In this document: positions 44,710 through 58,658 of the stretch, piece by piece | How positions within the stretch are numbered: the first letter of the stretch is position 1 | Layout of the letters: each line of letters opens with the position of its first letter | Source: Entoloma clypeatum | Lineage: Eukaryota; Basidiomycota; Agaricomycetes; Agaricales; Entolomataceae | DNA: 64,000 nucleotides | Direction: 5' to 3' | NCBI GenBank assembly: GCA_963565915.1 | Contig: OY751488.1 | Coordinates: forward strand, 2,170,001 to 2,234,000 | Notes under the pieces: generated by a model | What the model saw: only the letters and a program-made list of their open reading frames with translations | What the model was told of the DNA's origin: nothing | The model's database searches: none | Position numbers and translations under genes: made by a program

Positions 44710-45638
44710 ACAACTTGAAAGTGTACGGCGGGACGTCAAACCTCTGGCCTAGTCTTGAGTCGTAGTAGTAGTTATATTGGTACTGACGCCTGGGTCAGAA
44801 GGAAGGCTCTGGCCATGGTAAGGGCTGGTAAGGGGTCTTTATGCGCATTATACACGGCCCGATCACGGCTGAGGTGTGCCCTGTTTCCATGGATGATGGA
44901 CTTCCAAAGTTTTTTGACTGGGGGAAGAGGTGAAGGGGAAAGTAGTTCTCGTCATATGGGGATGAATCCCATTCGGTTTATCGCTGTTTATTGCCGCATG
45001 AAGCTGGGTTGAACTTGGGTACAGATTAGATCGATGGTTATCATACATAGCAAGTTCAAGTCTGCAGCTGGAGACGACGATGGTTTCCGTCAGAAGTGAA
45101 CTTGTGACCCCCTTCACGTCAACTTGAAGCTTGATGAAGGGAGGTGTGAAGCCGGAAATGATGTTCAATATGTCAGAGTGAGCCTTGATGAATGATTTTA
45201 TGCCCAATTGATTTGTATACATACATAGAGGACTCGTGGTGATGCCGAGCTCAAGATGGCGTCGATACCGATAAAAAGGGTTATCGAACTGATTCTGTAC
45301 CTTGATGCATCTGCAGGTTCAAGTCAGCCTCACTTCTGATTGCTTGCAGGCAGTCATACAGATACCGTCGTATCGCCGTTGGATGCAGCAACACCAGAGG
45401 CCCACTGGACTCATCGAGCGACAGTACGATTCATACTGTCAGGAAGTGGCCATGCTCAGTAGAGGATTCTGCGATGCCATCCTCAATGTTCCAGTGTGCC
45501 AAGCGTTAGATGGTTTAAAGAACCAAGGTCCAGATGCCAAGAGATGTGATCGAGAGGGGAACGGATCGTTAAATGAGAAACACGTGGAGTGTTCTGAGGG
45601 TGACCATCGCGGCCAGTTTTGCGAATCATCTCGAAGCA
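44710..45638. promoter_or_regulatory. Divergent intergenic region
   Basis: Between the start of the minus-strand membrane protein and the start of the tubulin cofactor B gene. Frames at 44863-45222 (minus) and 45302-45638 (plus) have no similarity. No clear promoter motif. Confidence 0.4.
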
Positions 45639-46553
45639 ATGGCGAGCGTAGTACGCGTCTTTGTTGTTTCTCCAGACACCCACTCAGAACGCCGACTGGA
45701 TCTACACATTACCGTGCAAAAACTAAAGGTGGTATCTGATCTCACACGATCCTCGACCGTTTTTAACCGTTTTTGACGCTAGGCAAATGTCGAGCTCATC
45801 ACGGGGATACCAGTCGCGAATCAAGCTATTTCCCTGTTGAAATCGGAAAGTGATTCGCAGGTACTGGCTACCTTATCCGATGATTCAAAACAACTTGGGT
45901 ATTATGGTCTGACTGATTGGCAAGTTCTTAAGGTTTTCTTCCAAGTCTGCCTAGATGAATCGCATCTGAACTCATATCAGGTTGAAGACACGAACCCTTC
46001 AACCTCTTTCACCGGCCAGCTGACAGACGTTTCACAAGTTAAGAAGTTTGAATTAACCGAGGAGGAATATGCTGGAAGACGAGGTATCTTCTCATTCACA
46101 TTGGATGAAAGCTGATATCGAGGATGAAAATCCTAGATACAGTCCTGGCATACAAGCAACAACACCACATGGGCCGCTTTGCAACGACGAATAACGACCC
46201 TACAGCAGAACCAGATATTCCGGTAAATATCACCATCGGTTCGCGATGTGAGGTGGAGTCGTCGGAACCCGGTCTGAAGAAACGTGGAACTGTGCGGTTT
46301 GTTGGCACGACCAATTTCAACAAGGGAATATGGGTTGGGATCGAATACGACGAGCCACTCGGAAAGAATGACGGATCGTAAGCCCAGCACCCTACCTTGG
46401 CCTTCGCGAAGTGGCTCTGACCCGGCTTTCAGAGTGCAAGGGGAAAAATACTTTACATGCCAGGCAAAATATGGTGTTTTTGTCCATCCAGACAAGGTGA
46501 AGGTCGGAGATTTTCCAGTGGAAGATATTAGCCTTGAGGAGGAGGAGATGTAA
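45639..46553 (+). CDS. Tubulin-folding cofactor B (CAP-Gly protein)
   Basis: Cytosolic chaperone that captures alpha-tubulin after CCT release and helps cofactor E dissociate or assemble the dimer; the fission yeast orthologue is Alp11. Exons 45639-45728, 45783-45932, 45981-46083, 46137-46377 and 46433-46553 join in phase to 234 aa. An N-terminal ubiquitin-like domain ([18 protein letters not shown] ... [16 protein letters not shown]) is followed by a short coiled linker ([19 protein letters not shown]). The CAP-Gly domain follows, with [10 protein letters not shown] and the conserved GKNDGSVQG, ending in an acidic tail. The full length and all motifs are intact. Confidence 0.93.
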
Positions 46554-46729
46554 ATGCGTATTGTATCAGAGCCGGACCAGAAACTGGGAGAAGGAACGGG
46601 AATGCGGAAGTAGTCACGTGCACTGGAGTTGACGTATGTTTGTCAGACCACGTCCTTGAACGCGCGTCCACCTCCGTTCCCTTTATCAGACCTTGACGTC
46701 CACGACCTCTTCCTCCAATATCTAGCATC

Positions 46730-49796
<3,067 letters not shown>

Positions 49797-49939
49797 TGAA
49801 AATCACGATGGTTGTTATTAATACCGCAGCGGTGCCGATCCGGAGTTCGGGTTTGACCTTAAAGTCGTCTTTGCCGGATTGTGCAATTCCAACAACATCT
49901 TCCCTTGGGGCCTCTCCTCCTCCTCCTCCTCCTCCTCCC

Positions 49940-51789
49940 ATGGCCACCATGCAGCACATACACACAGTCAGCAAGGTGGCTTCACACTCATTCAACCGAA
50001 CAATCTCGGCGACCACGCTCAGGGACCGTCTCTCTACTCTTAAATCTGCACCGATCCAGCCTCTCGCTGCTCTTCATGCAAATGTCAAGTCCGTCATCGT
50101 ATTCAGTCCCTCATCACTATCTAATTTCTTCTTTCTTATCAGTTTCGTCCCCGCCAAGATACCCATGAAACGGAGGCTGCAGATGCTGGCGGTTGCAGGG
50201 TGGTCCGTTATGATCATCATTTGTCTTGCTTTGTTTCTTATTCTGTGGTGCGTGAGCGAATTGTTTGTTTTTTCGGCGGGGAAGAACTGACTTCGTCGTC
50301 GTCATCCCGTTCCTTTAGCTCGTTTCCACCTCTGTGGCCATTGTTGGCGGTATATCTGATATGGGTGCGCTTCATCGACCAGAGTCCCGAGAAGGGCGGC
50401 AGGATGAGTCCCTGGTTCCGTTCGATGCGGTTTTGGAAGTATTTTGCGGACTATTATCCTGCTTCGTACGTCTCGTGTTCATAATCCGTGCTCCGTTTAG
50501 GATCTGATGCCGTGACGTTAGGTTCTTGAAGGTTGCTGGGTCTCCTTCTTGCGATGTCGACGGGCTCACGTATCACCGTCATTTCAGGAAGCTGATCTTC
50601 CTCCTGACCGACCTTACGTGTTTGGGTATCACCCACACGGTATGTCCATCTCCGTCCGTGAATCTTTTGCTTTGATAAATGAATGGCGTGACTCAGGGAT
50701 CATTGGAATGTAAGCGCTCATATTTCTTCCTCGACTTTTGGTCTTATGGAGTAATTGCAGGGGTGCATTAGCTACATTTGCGACAGAGGGTGGGCCTGGA
50801 TTTTTTTTCTTTGTTCTTGGTTCATGCTAAAGATTTCGATTCGAACAGCCACAGGATTCTCTACAGCATTCCCCGGAATCAAGCCACATCTGTTAACGCT
50901 GACCACCAACTTCAGTATGCCCTTCTATCGAGACATTTTCCTTGCGCTTGGGGTGTGCAGCGTAAGCAAGAAATCCTGCTCCAATATACTCAAGGCTGGA
51001 CCTGGTAACGCGATCACTATCGTTGTCGGAGGGGCAGCAGAGAGTCTGAGTGCTCGTCCGGGAACTGCTGATTTGACGTTGCGAAAACGGCGAGGGCTTC
51101 CCCATGAATAGCAGTTTTCTACTTTTCGGCTGATCGAGGTGACTGTACAGGCTAGGGTTTATCAAGGTGGCCATTCAGCACGGGGCCGACCTGGTTCCTG
51201 TTTTCTCGTTCGGGGAGAATGATGTCAGTTTTTTTTATTATACAAAGAGGTCGCTGATAGACTGTATGTAGATCTACGAACAAATGGCAAACGAACCGGG
51301 AACGACTCTCTATACTCTCCAGAAAAAGTTCCAAGCGGCATTCGGATTTACACTACCTCTTTTCCATGGGCGAGGTTTATTGAACTGTGCGCTTTTTTTA
51401 AGTGTTGTCATGTATGTGTAGGCTCGATCCTGATTCTTGTGATTCTCTCAAGATAACATTGGCCTGATGCCGTATCGACGGCAAATCGTGGCAGTCGGTG
51501 CGTATTACGACCTGTTCCCCCCTCCTTGGTCTCAATTCTATCTCATTTACTCATTCCCGGGCGCTAGTTGGACGACCGATACGTGTTGAAAAATGCGAAA
51601 AGCCTCATACGGAGGAAATTATGAGGGTACAACAGCTTTACATTGAAGAACTCACGCGGTTCGTTGAATATGTTTGTCGCCTTTGGAACGTTTTCTCATA
51701 GCGGATTTTTTATCATTATCAGGATTTGGAACACCTACAAGGATGAGTTCGCAAAAGCACGCCTCAGGGAACTGAACATTATAGAATAG
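49940..51789 (+). CDS. Diacylglycerol acyltransferase type 2 (DGAT2), one splice anomaly
   Basis: ER/lipid-droplet enzyme forming triacylglycerol from diacylglycerol and acyl-CoA. Thirteen exons: 49940-50088, 50143-50247, 50319-50465, 50522-50531, 50588-50639, 50697-50709, 50761-50789, 50849-51094, 51156-51223, 51272-51386, 51453-51497, 51568-51658, 51723-51789; 378 aa. Two N-terminal hydrophobic segments are followed by the active-site block [68 protein letters not shown] and IWNTYKDEF. The exons of 10 nt and 13 nt are needed to complete the HPHG region. Oddity: after [18 protein letters not shown] the exon must end at 51094, but the next bases are GGCTTC, not GT. The start is the Met of MATMQH. 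Confidence 0.86.
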
Positions 51790-52488
51790 ACATGGGGTTA
51801 TGGACTCGTTTTTTAATATCTACTGGGCTTTTTTTTTTTCTTTCTTCCTTTTGCGGCGCGCGATGTCGTCATTTTTAAGGAAAGAGTGCGCAAACTCCTT
51901 GATCGGGACCACCTTAACTCTCTCTCTCTCGCCTGCTCTCCTAGAGCGCGCGACGCAGGTGACGGAATATACTTGACCCACTGGGAGCCCGCAATGTGTG
52001 CGTCTGCGGAAGGCCGCGATGGCGTCGGCGGCCGGGTAGCGGTTTTTGTGCAAATCCGCTGGTAATGCGGGGGGTTTGGCGGGGGGATTTCGTCGAAGGC
52101 GATGATGGAGCCAGCCGAAGTAGACAACGGAGTCGCACGTCTACAACATCCGTTTGGCGAGTGTGGGGGGGTGGAACTATTTTCGCGTTTTGGTTTGGAA
52201 GCTTGAAGGTTAAAGCTAAAGGTTGAAGCTTGCAATAAGCCCAATGGCCCACCTTGCACCCCATCGGGGGGGATAAAGCAAGACATAAGAATTATGATTA
52301 CCATTCACTACAAGTATGGAAGGGGAGCGACAAAGGGAGAAATACAGAGTAAGGTATACAGATACATCCTCATCCCATGGGATCGAGTGGAGAAGGGATA
52401 CAGCAGTGGGGTATACAAAGATAAGGAAGTGTACAAGTCGTGGAGCGTTACATCGAAGAGGAGATCGTGGAATCATCAAATTTTTTGT
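51790..52488. other. Convergent intergenic region
   Basis: Lies between DGAT2 and the low-complexity gene on the minus strand. Frames at 51813-52304 (minus) and 51996-52226 (plus) are Arg/Lys-rich and unconvincing. A T run at 51831-51839 probably lies in the DGAT2 transcript tail. Confidence 0.4.
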
Positions 52489-52503
52489 TGGAATGTCTCT
52501 CTC

Positions 52504-54201
52504 TCACTTGCGCCCAAAGATGAGCCCAAACCTTGAGGCCTTCTTCTTCAAACCCGGCGTCATCGCTGAAGCGGCGACCGGCGGCACCATCATCATCATC
52601 AGCATGGGCGTCGTCGGCGGTGGCACAACAACCACAGGCGGAGCAAACGAATCGCCCAAAAACTCCCTCTTGGCCTCATCCGCATCAGTCACCTTGTTCG
52701 TGTGCAGCTGCACCGGACTAGCACAGGCCATGACGACGTCCCCGTCCTCGTCCCGCTCAACGTCCCTCACGGGCCGCTGTGGCACGATCTTGAGCGGCGG
52801 TGGCGGGGCGTGGCGGCGTCTCCTTACATGGGCTGCGCGCGCACGGTTGACGGAGGGAGCGGTGAATGTTGAGCGGGTGGGGGAGGAGCGCTTGACGAGG
52901 GACGGACGGCGGGGCATGGGCGTGCCGGGCGTCGAGGGTGTGCGAGGGGTGTTGGGCACGGAAAAGGCTTTGAGGTCGAGCAGGAAAAAGGCCGGGTTCC
53001 CATGGAGGTGGTGCTGCTGGCGGGGGGCACGCGGACGGGAAGGGAGAGACAGGAGGGCAGGGGAGACGCGACGTGGGGGAGACGCGAGAGTTGGGACGGG
53101 GATGTGGGCGGGTACGGTGATGACCGCGCCGTCTTCCTCTGCGGGCTTGATGATGTTGGTTGGGTCGAGCGCGGAAGAGTTCGAGTTGGTGGAGGTGGTG
53201 CTGTCGCGCCTGGCAAGGCCAGCGAGGGACGCGATGGCAAGCTCTTCCTCGGTGTCCTTGACTTCTCCGCCGAAAGATACCCACTTGGCTTCTGGGCCGT
53301 TGGGGCCGTGGCCGCCGAGGAGATGGACGTATTCCATCTCCTCTTCGCGGTCGATCCAGATTCCACCGTTGACGTCCCTGTAGACATCGTTTACGGCGGT
53401 GTCGCGTGAATTGGTACCGGCAGGGGCTGCGGCTGTTGCTTGAGCCTCCATGAGTCGCTTAATGTTATCGTTGATGCTGCCACCGTCGGCGAACTGCATG
53501 AGTGCGAGCTCGCTGGCTAGCGAGGGTGGAAGAGGAGCATGCTTCGGTTTGGGCTTGGCAGGTTTGGAAGATTTTGCGTGGGCGTAAACGGCCTTTTTGC
53601 GCTTGGCAATGGAAGCGGCGAGAATTTGAGGGGACTCGTACTTGAGGGGTGATCGTGGGGGGCGCGTGGTGGATTTGATGGGGGAGGGTGGCATGGTGGA
53701 GTTAGCAGAGCGACTGCGGCAGCGGAGGTTTGTGATGGACCGGAAGCTCTTGATAGTGCGGGTGGCCGGCTTCGGAAAGGAGTCGGGGTTAATAGGGATG
53801 GGGTGGGGAAATTCGTTGGGAGTGAGGGGTGTTTTTGGGAGGTGAAGGAAGACGGAGGTGTATCCAAGTTCGGTGAGATCAATGGGAAAGTCCTTGGCGG
53901 AAGGGGTGGGGGTGTCTACGATGATGAAGGACGAGGAGGTAGCGCGGGGACTGGGAGTAAGTCGGCGTGAGGCCGACGTGCGGCGAGGGATGGATGGTCT
54001 GCGGCGGGGGGAGTGAGGGGAACCTGGAGAACCTGGCTGGACGAGGGCAGCCCAGGCGGCGATGGCGGAGTAGGAGCGTTTTCGGATGGTAGGGATTGTG
54101 CAGGGTGTGGCAGGGAGGGGTTGAGTAGGACGGGTTCTCTTGGGTGGGGGCGGGCGAGAGAGAAAAGGGTATGGATTAGGGACGTGATTAAAGGAAGCCA
54201 T
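52504..54201 (-). CDS. Hypothetical low-complexity protein, intronless
   Basis: A single open frame of about 565 aa from the Met of MASFNHVPN; a Met 30 nt upstream is possible. It is rich in Pro, Ser, Arg and Thr with no globular family that I recognise. Features: a basic Arg/Ser/Pro-rich N-terminal third, then a more ordered central block (SLASELALMQFADGGSINDN, GGIWIDREEEMEYVHLL, EAKWVSFGGEV). Later come Pro-rich tracts, a run of five Met after TTPML, and the basic end FGLIFGRK. The central block and codon-position bias argue that it is real. The long plus-strand frame 52316-53383 is its antisense shadow. Confidence 0.62.
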   Translation of the reverse strand: MASFNHVPNPYPFLSRPPPPKRTRPTQPLPATPCTIPTIRKRSYSAIAAWAALVQPGSPGSPHSPRRRPSIPRRTSASRRLTPSPRATSSSFIIVDTPTPSAKDFPIDLTELGYTSVFLHLPKTPLTPNEFPHPIPINPDSFPKPATRTIKSFRSITNLRCRSRSANSTMPPSPIKSTTRPPRSPLKYESPQILAASIAKRKKAVYAHAKSSKPAKPKPKHAPLPPSLASELALMQFADGGSINDNIKRLMEAQATAAAPAGTNSRDTAVNDVYRDVNGGIWIDREEEMEYVHLLGGHGPNGPEAKWVSFGGEVKDTEEELAIASLAGLARRDSTTSTNSNSSALDPTNIIKPAEEDGAVITVPAHIPVPTLASPPRRVSPALLSLPSRPRAPRQQHHLHGNPAFFLLDLKAFSVPNTPRTPSTPGTPMPRRPSLVKRSSPTRSTFTAPSVNRARAAHVRRRRHAPPPPLKIVPQRPVRDVERDEDGDVVMACASPVQLHTNKVTDADEAKREFLGDSFAPPVVVVPPPTTPMLMMMMVPPVAASAMTPGLKKKASRFGLIFGRK

Positions 54202-54768
54202 GAACTGGACGGAGTTAGGACGACAAAGCAAGGAAAGATGACGAGACTAGCTCTTGACCCTCCTCCTCCTCCTCGCCATCCCTTATAATCCATCCAGCAC
54301 ACAATAGTTGTTTGCTCACCTCGGACTAACCAAACACTCGTCAACACCTATTGTCCTTCCAAAAGACAATGTCAGCAAGAATCGGTCTTTCCTCCTGGAT
54401 TCCCCTATCGGCATGTCGTATCCTTGACTGCATAACTTCCGGGAGACAACATGCCTGGCGTTCTCTTTAATTGTATGTTGAATACCATATGGAGGCAACG
54501 ACTCCGTCCCGACTTCCACTTTATCTGCCTCCATCGTTGCTGCTGGAAATTCAAGTGATGGTACGATATATGCCAAACGGGGAAACAAGATTGGGACGTA
54601 AGTACGCATGCATTCAAGTGATCCATCATGCACACCGCCTACCATCACGCCCCTGATCTTGGCTACTGACCCATCTATAAAATTCGCCCACACGCCCTCC
54701 TTTTTCCTTTTCCTTGCTTTCTCTCCATCCTCCCTTGTTGCATTTCTCTTGCGTCTCGACCAACTGCA
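54202..54768. promoter_or_regulatory. Divergent intergenic region
   Basis: Between the divergent starts of the low-complexity gene and the PLAC8 gene. CTATAAAATTCGCC at about 54676-54689 is a TATA-like element about 85-95 nt before the PLAC8 ATG. C/T-rich tracts (54690-54760) follow it, as is common at fungal transcription starts. Confidence 0.5.
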
Positions 54769-55390
54769 ATGGCCCAACAACCACCTCTATACCAGCAGCC
54801 CGTCTACCAGCAACCTGTGGCTACCCCCGCCATGGCCGTCATTGGCGGGAACAGGAACGCCAGGAACCTCCCCGTCGGCGCTGAGGGCAGAGAATGGAGC
54901 AACGGCCTTTGTGATTGCTGTGGCGACTGCGGAACCTGTAAGTGGCCCCCAGGTCGCGTATTTCACGCCCTCAAAAAATTCCCCCCCCTTCCTTTGTAGG
55001 CTTCGTCGCTTGGTGCTGCCCGTGCATCATCTACGCCCAAAATAAACATCGTCTGGAACACCTCGCCGAGAAGGGCTACCCCGACCCTGAACACGGCGGC
55101 GGATGCTGCACGGGAGACTGCATCATACACGCAGCCATCACCGGCCTCCTTGGGCTCGGCTGCCTCCTCCAGGTTCGTTTTTTCCTTCTTTTTGTCTGCT
55201 CATGATCGGTCGCTGACTCTCTTGATATTAGTTGTCAACGCGTGGATCGCTACGCTCCCGATACAGCATCAAAGGAGGAGGATGCACCGACTGTCTCGCA
55301 AGCGCTTGCTGCTCGCCATGTGCCCTCACACAGGAGTCTAGGGAGATCGAGCTTGAAGAGCAGAGCTTCACAGGGGCTTACAAGGCTTAA
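54769..55390 (+). CDS. PLAC8-family cysteine-rich protein
   Basis: Exons 54769-54937, 55000-55172 and 55232-55390 join in phase to 166 aa. After a Gln/Pro-rich start (QQPPLYQQPVYQQP) comes the PLAC8 domain: WSNGLCDCCGDCGTCF, then AWCCPCIIYAQNKHRLEHL, a hydrophobic Gly/Leu stretch (IIHAAITGLLGLGCLLQ), and ALTQESREIELEEQSF near the end. Family members act in cell-size control, or in cadmium resistance and metal transport at the plasma membrane; which applies here is unknown. Two short helices could insert in a membrane. A TATA-like box stands upstream. No defect seen. Confidence 0.88.
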
Positions 55391-56127
55391 AAGCGCACCT
55401 ATTTCAACTTACGTGTTTGACCCGGACTCCTGTGTTGACAATCCTTATCTCTGTACTGTACGTCTTCCCTGTACAATGGGCCTCCTTGTCACTATACCTC
55501 CTTGCGTTGTAATATCCTTGCGTGTAAAAAAATTCTGTGTACACGACCCTTTGATATTTCCCCGTTGCAGCTTTGCCGAGCAATCGACATCTCATTACGG
55601 CCTTGACTCATGGATTCTCGCCTGCACATGTTCAAATTCATGCCATCTGTGTTGCGATGAAAGAGGCCTTGTATTTCAGGCACCCAATGGATTCACGAGC
55701 GGCCAGGCTCCCTCCTCTCCATGCATCTCTCATATCCTCATGCAAACCTTTCTCGGAATCTCCCCACACTGGCCAGACAGTGCAATCAATGAACACAGCC
55801 TCTAGCCTCACAAATTCCGACCTACTGCAGAATCTGGTCTTTCGTCAGACTCTTTCTTCAACAGACGGAAGAATACCAAGCGAAATACAGGGAATTGATA
55901 GAGGAGCACTAGAGGTTGCTCAGCGCGGGAGGAACGTCTTTCAACTGCACGCGTGAAAAGGGTCGCGACGTAACCCAGACCACAGTTCCAGCTCAAGAGG
56001 AGGGGGTAAGTGAGTTGTATGCTGATTCTGAGCTTCCAAGCCAGCTGCGCGGCCGAGCCCACGCTGTCGATCTCGCCAAGTGATTCCGCATCACTTCCTG
56101 CCTTACATACTTTGCACCTTCAAACCC
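55391..56127. other. Intergenic, nothing recognised
   Basis: Between the PLAC8 gene and the inverted-repeat element. The frame 55573-55956 has no similarity or plausible start context. Confidence 0.4.
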
Positions 56128-56804
56128 ATACTATGGGTGACCGGGTGTTGCAAAATCACCTAGTTATGCAAAATTTCTCCGATGGGCGCATTCCCGCATC
56201 TTGAGCAACTGATGTCTCATAGATCGGGAATCTTTAGGCACTTTAGGAGACCACTGTAACTTCGAAACATGACATTCCTGTCCCTCAATGAAATCAGAGC
56301 TGAAAAACCATGAAAAACCACGATTTTCGAGCTTGTTCTATCTTGGTAAAATTGATGTTTGAGCGGGCACCTTCATCCTTCGGGATATGATATGTTTTAT
56401 TGTTATCCATCCTTAAAACAATTTCTCCGGGACAGAAACATGAGGTATACAAGACGTGGACACTCGTCGAATCTTGAGCGTGACAACAAAACTCATCGAG
56501 CGTCGTATGGTTCGAACTCCGACAGGACCTCCCCCAAAGAGGCAGGAGGCTCTGCAGGGCGGAGACGTAAATTGTGATGTGACCCGAGTGTGACATATTT
56601 TGCACAACCTAGTGAAAATGGTGTGCCAATTTCCTCCCGCTCCAGTTATTTTTCCTTGCCACATATCCTCAAGATCAAGTGGAGACAATTAAAGCCAGAA
56701 AGCCAGGCTGTACGACGGTAAAAGAATCAAGTCATTTGAGGCAGTGGATGTAGCACGATAAGCCCTCTTTAAAAAGTTTTGCAACACCCGGTCACCCATA
56801 GTAT
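56128..56804. mobile_element. Non-autonomous DNA transposon with 28-bp terminal inverted repeats
   Basis: Left end 56128-56155 and right end 56777-56804 are perfect inverted repeats of 28 bp. The outer 20 read ATACTATGGGTGACCGGGTG from the left. The internal 620 bp has no transposase; its short frames have no similarity. Ends that include TA and the size fit a Tc1/mariner-type non-autonomous element that duplicates TA on insertion. The perfect ends suggest fairly recent activity. Confidence 0.8.
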
Positions 56805-58188
56805 CCAGTTACCGTAAACAAGACTGTGATGCCGTACCTGTTCATTTGAAATCGTTCAACGGCCGTCGACGATCCAAAATGAAGATGGCAGCCTGGCAAG
56901 TGGGCCTAGATCCGCTTCTGACACTTCCCAGACAGACGACCAAAAAAAAAACATATCATCGATGCACCACAAGGAATAGGCTCACGGTATGCGCCACAAG
57001 TTGGAAAGCAGAGCCATGTCCTCGCAGGCACCTTACGAAAAAGAAGTGGAAATTCCGAGACATGTAGTATCCGATCCTCGACGTCTGGCTCGTCTTCAGA
57101 AAAAAACGCGGAGGGTGCGAGATCGCTGCAGTCTCACAATTCCATGAGCAGCAAACGCAGGATAAACAGCACGACAGGGCAGGCACGCACCAGGTCGCCC
57201 GATGCGAAGACTCGGAGTCATACCAACACAGGTGAAGATCTGGGAGCGTGTATTCATGGAACATATACGTGATATGGAGGGACAAATCACGACGGGATGT
57301 CAGCATGTCACCCGTCAACCCCACCGCCAGTTTTCTCGGCAGCGCGGCTCTGATCTGTCGATGTCATATAGGCGATGCAATCGGTACGTTTTCTACCCTA
57401 CTTACGCGCTGATTGTGTTGCTCACTCCAGTCCCAGTTTTCAGCTCTGAAACTGGTAGAGGAAGCGGGTTGGACTTTTTTTTTTTTCAGAAAGCTCGAAA
57501 TGAGTATGTACATCTGCCGCCGTACATCTCCCCGACCCGACGATCACATCCGTTCACTGTCCGGTAGCTCTTCTTCGTCTGCTACTGAGCATTGCACTCT
57601 GGCAACATCAGTCTCTTCATGCAGATGTGCCTCTTCAATTTGTGAGAATAACTTACTGTCTATGACCTTTGCCGCATGTCCTGTTCTTGCCGCCGCACCA
57701 GCGAATAGCAAGAGTCTGCTTCGGATGTTTCTGGTCCTCTGGTTAACTTCGAATTCTGCCCTTCGCTGCCGGGACGAATTTTCTGGCCTCGCTCGTTTCA
57801 ATCATTGCACAATGACTTACTCCTATGCCTGTCGGAAGTCTGAGTTCGTATATTCCCCCCTAAGCTCTCCTGGGTGACGTCGTATTCTAGTCTCAAAAAG
57901 TTCTGCCCTCCACTGCTAAGACCTTCGGAATTTTCTGCGATCGTCGATTTACTCCGGAAAAATTCTCACAAGGAGTTGCTAGTTACTCTCGGAACGGTGT
58001 CCTCTTGGGCTCTCCTTTCTTCGATTTCCGTGTTCGAGGGGCATTTAGGAGGAACATTAGGAGACAAGTATCACAGGACATGACCACCTCAATCATATGA
58101 GAATCAAGAACACAATTTCTCCTAGTTTCCAGGAATAACACTCGCATTAGAGGAGAAAACCATGGGGTATGTTTCAGAGGTTGAAGAG
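56805..58188. other. Gene-poor stretch of 1.4 kb
   Basis: Several open frames overlap (57202-57567 and 57413-57877 plus, 57544-57801 and 56956-57324 minus), none with similarity that I recognise and none forming a convincing multi-exon model. An A run (56941-56950) and a T run (57476-57485) are present. Nothing can be supported here. Confidence 0.4.
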
Positions 58189-58194
58189 TATAAA
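58189..58194 (+). promoter_or_regulatory. TATA box of the Gly/Tyr-rich peptide gene
   Basis: TATAAA in the context GAGTATAAAGGCC, 72-77 nt before the ATG of the secreted peptide gene. This is a good core-promoter position for a short leader and a strongly expressed gene. Confidence 0.6.
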
Positions 58195-58265
58195 GGCCAG
58201 CGCATCTCTCGTTTTCTTCAGTTCAGTGCTCTCTCTCGACGCCCGTCTTAACTCTCACACAAACT

Positions 58266-58658
58266 ATGCAATATTTCAAATCTTTGCTCTTTGCTCTCGC
58301 CCTCGGCAGCACCTTCGTTGTTGCCAACCCTTCACCGTTAGCAGACGATGCCCAAGGCACAGCAGAGGTATATACTTTACTACATTAATTTTATGCATGA
58401 TGCTGACGTACTCCTCAGTTCGACAAAAGAGATTCTGGCGGCTACAGCAAACATGGCGGCTATGGAGGATCCGGCGGCAGCTATGGCGGCCGCGGAGGAT
58501 ACAGCTCTGGGTACAACAACCACGGCGGTCGCGGAGGATACAGCGGTGGGTATAGCCGCCACGACAGCTACCGCGGTAGCTATGGCCGCAAAGGGGATGG
58601 CTATAGCCGTGGATATGGGGGACATGATGGATATAGTCGCGGCCGAGGACGTTATTAG
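58266..58658 (+). CDS. Secreted glycine/tyrosine-rich peptide precursor
   Basis: Exons 58266-58367 and 58419-58658 join in phase to 113 aa. A clear signal peptide (YFKSLLFALALGSTFVVANP) is followed by a short acidic propeptide and a dibasic site, FDKR, suited to Kex2 cleavage, which lies right after the intron. The mature part is about 75 aa of GGY/GGSYGGRGGYS-type repeats with scattered Arg, His and Ser, basic overall and without Cys. Such Gly/Tyr-rich chains occur in wall-associated adhesive proteins and in some glycine-rich antimicrobial peptides; which applies is not decidable here. The shifted frame gives a deceptive Ala-rich open frame. A strong TATA box lies upstream. Confidence 0.8.

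Noticed and set aside
45302..45739. Open frame of 145 codons upstream of and overlapping the start of cofactor B
   Set aside because: It overlaps the first exon of the tubulin cofactor B gene in a different frame and has no similarity of its own.
52316..53383. Plus-strand open frame of 355 codons
   Set aside because: It is antisense to the 565-codon minus-strand frame, Gly/Arg/Val-rich with no family similarity, and arises from the high GC of that gene.
56500..56530. GGTTCGAACTCC resembling the T-arm of a tRNA
   Set aside because: The flanking bases do not form the 5-bp T stem, and no A-box or acceptor stem pairs at the right distance; it also lies inside the inverted-repeat element.
57400..57880. 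Ser/Cys-rich plus-strand frame and its minus-strand counterpart as a possible gene
   Set aside because: Neither gives a splice model or a family match; the evidence is too thin to list as a gene.
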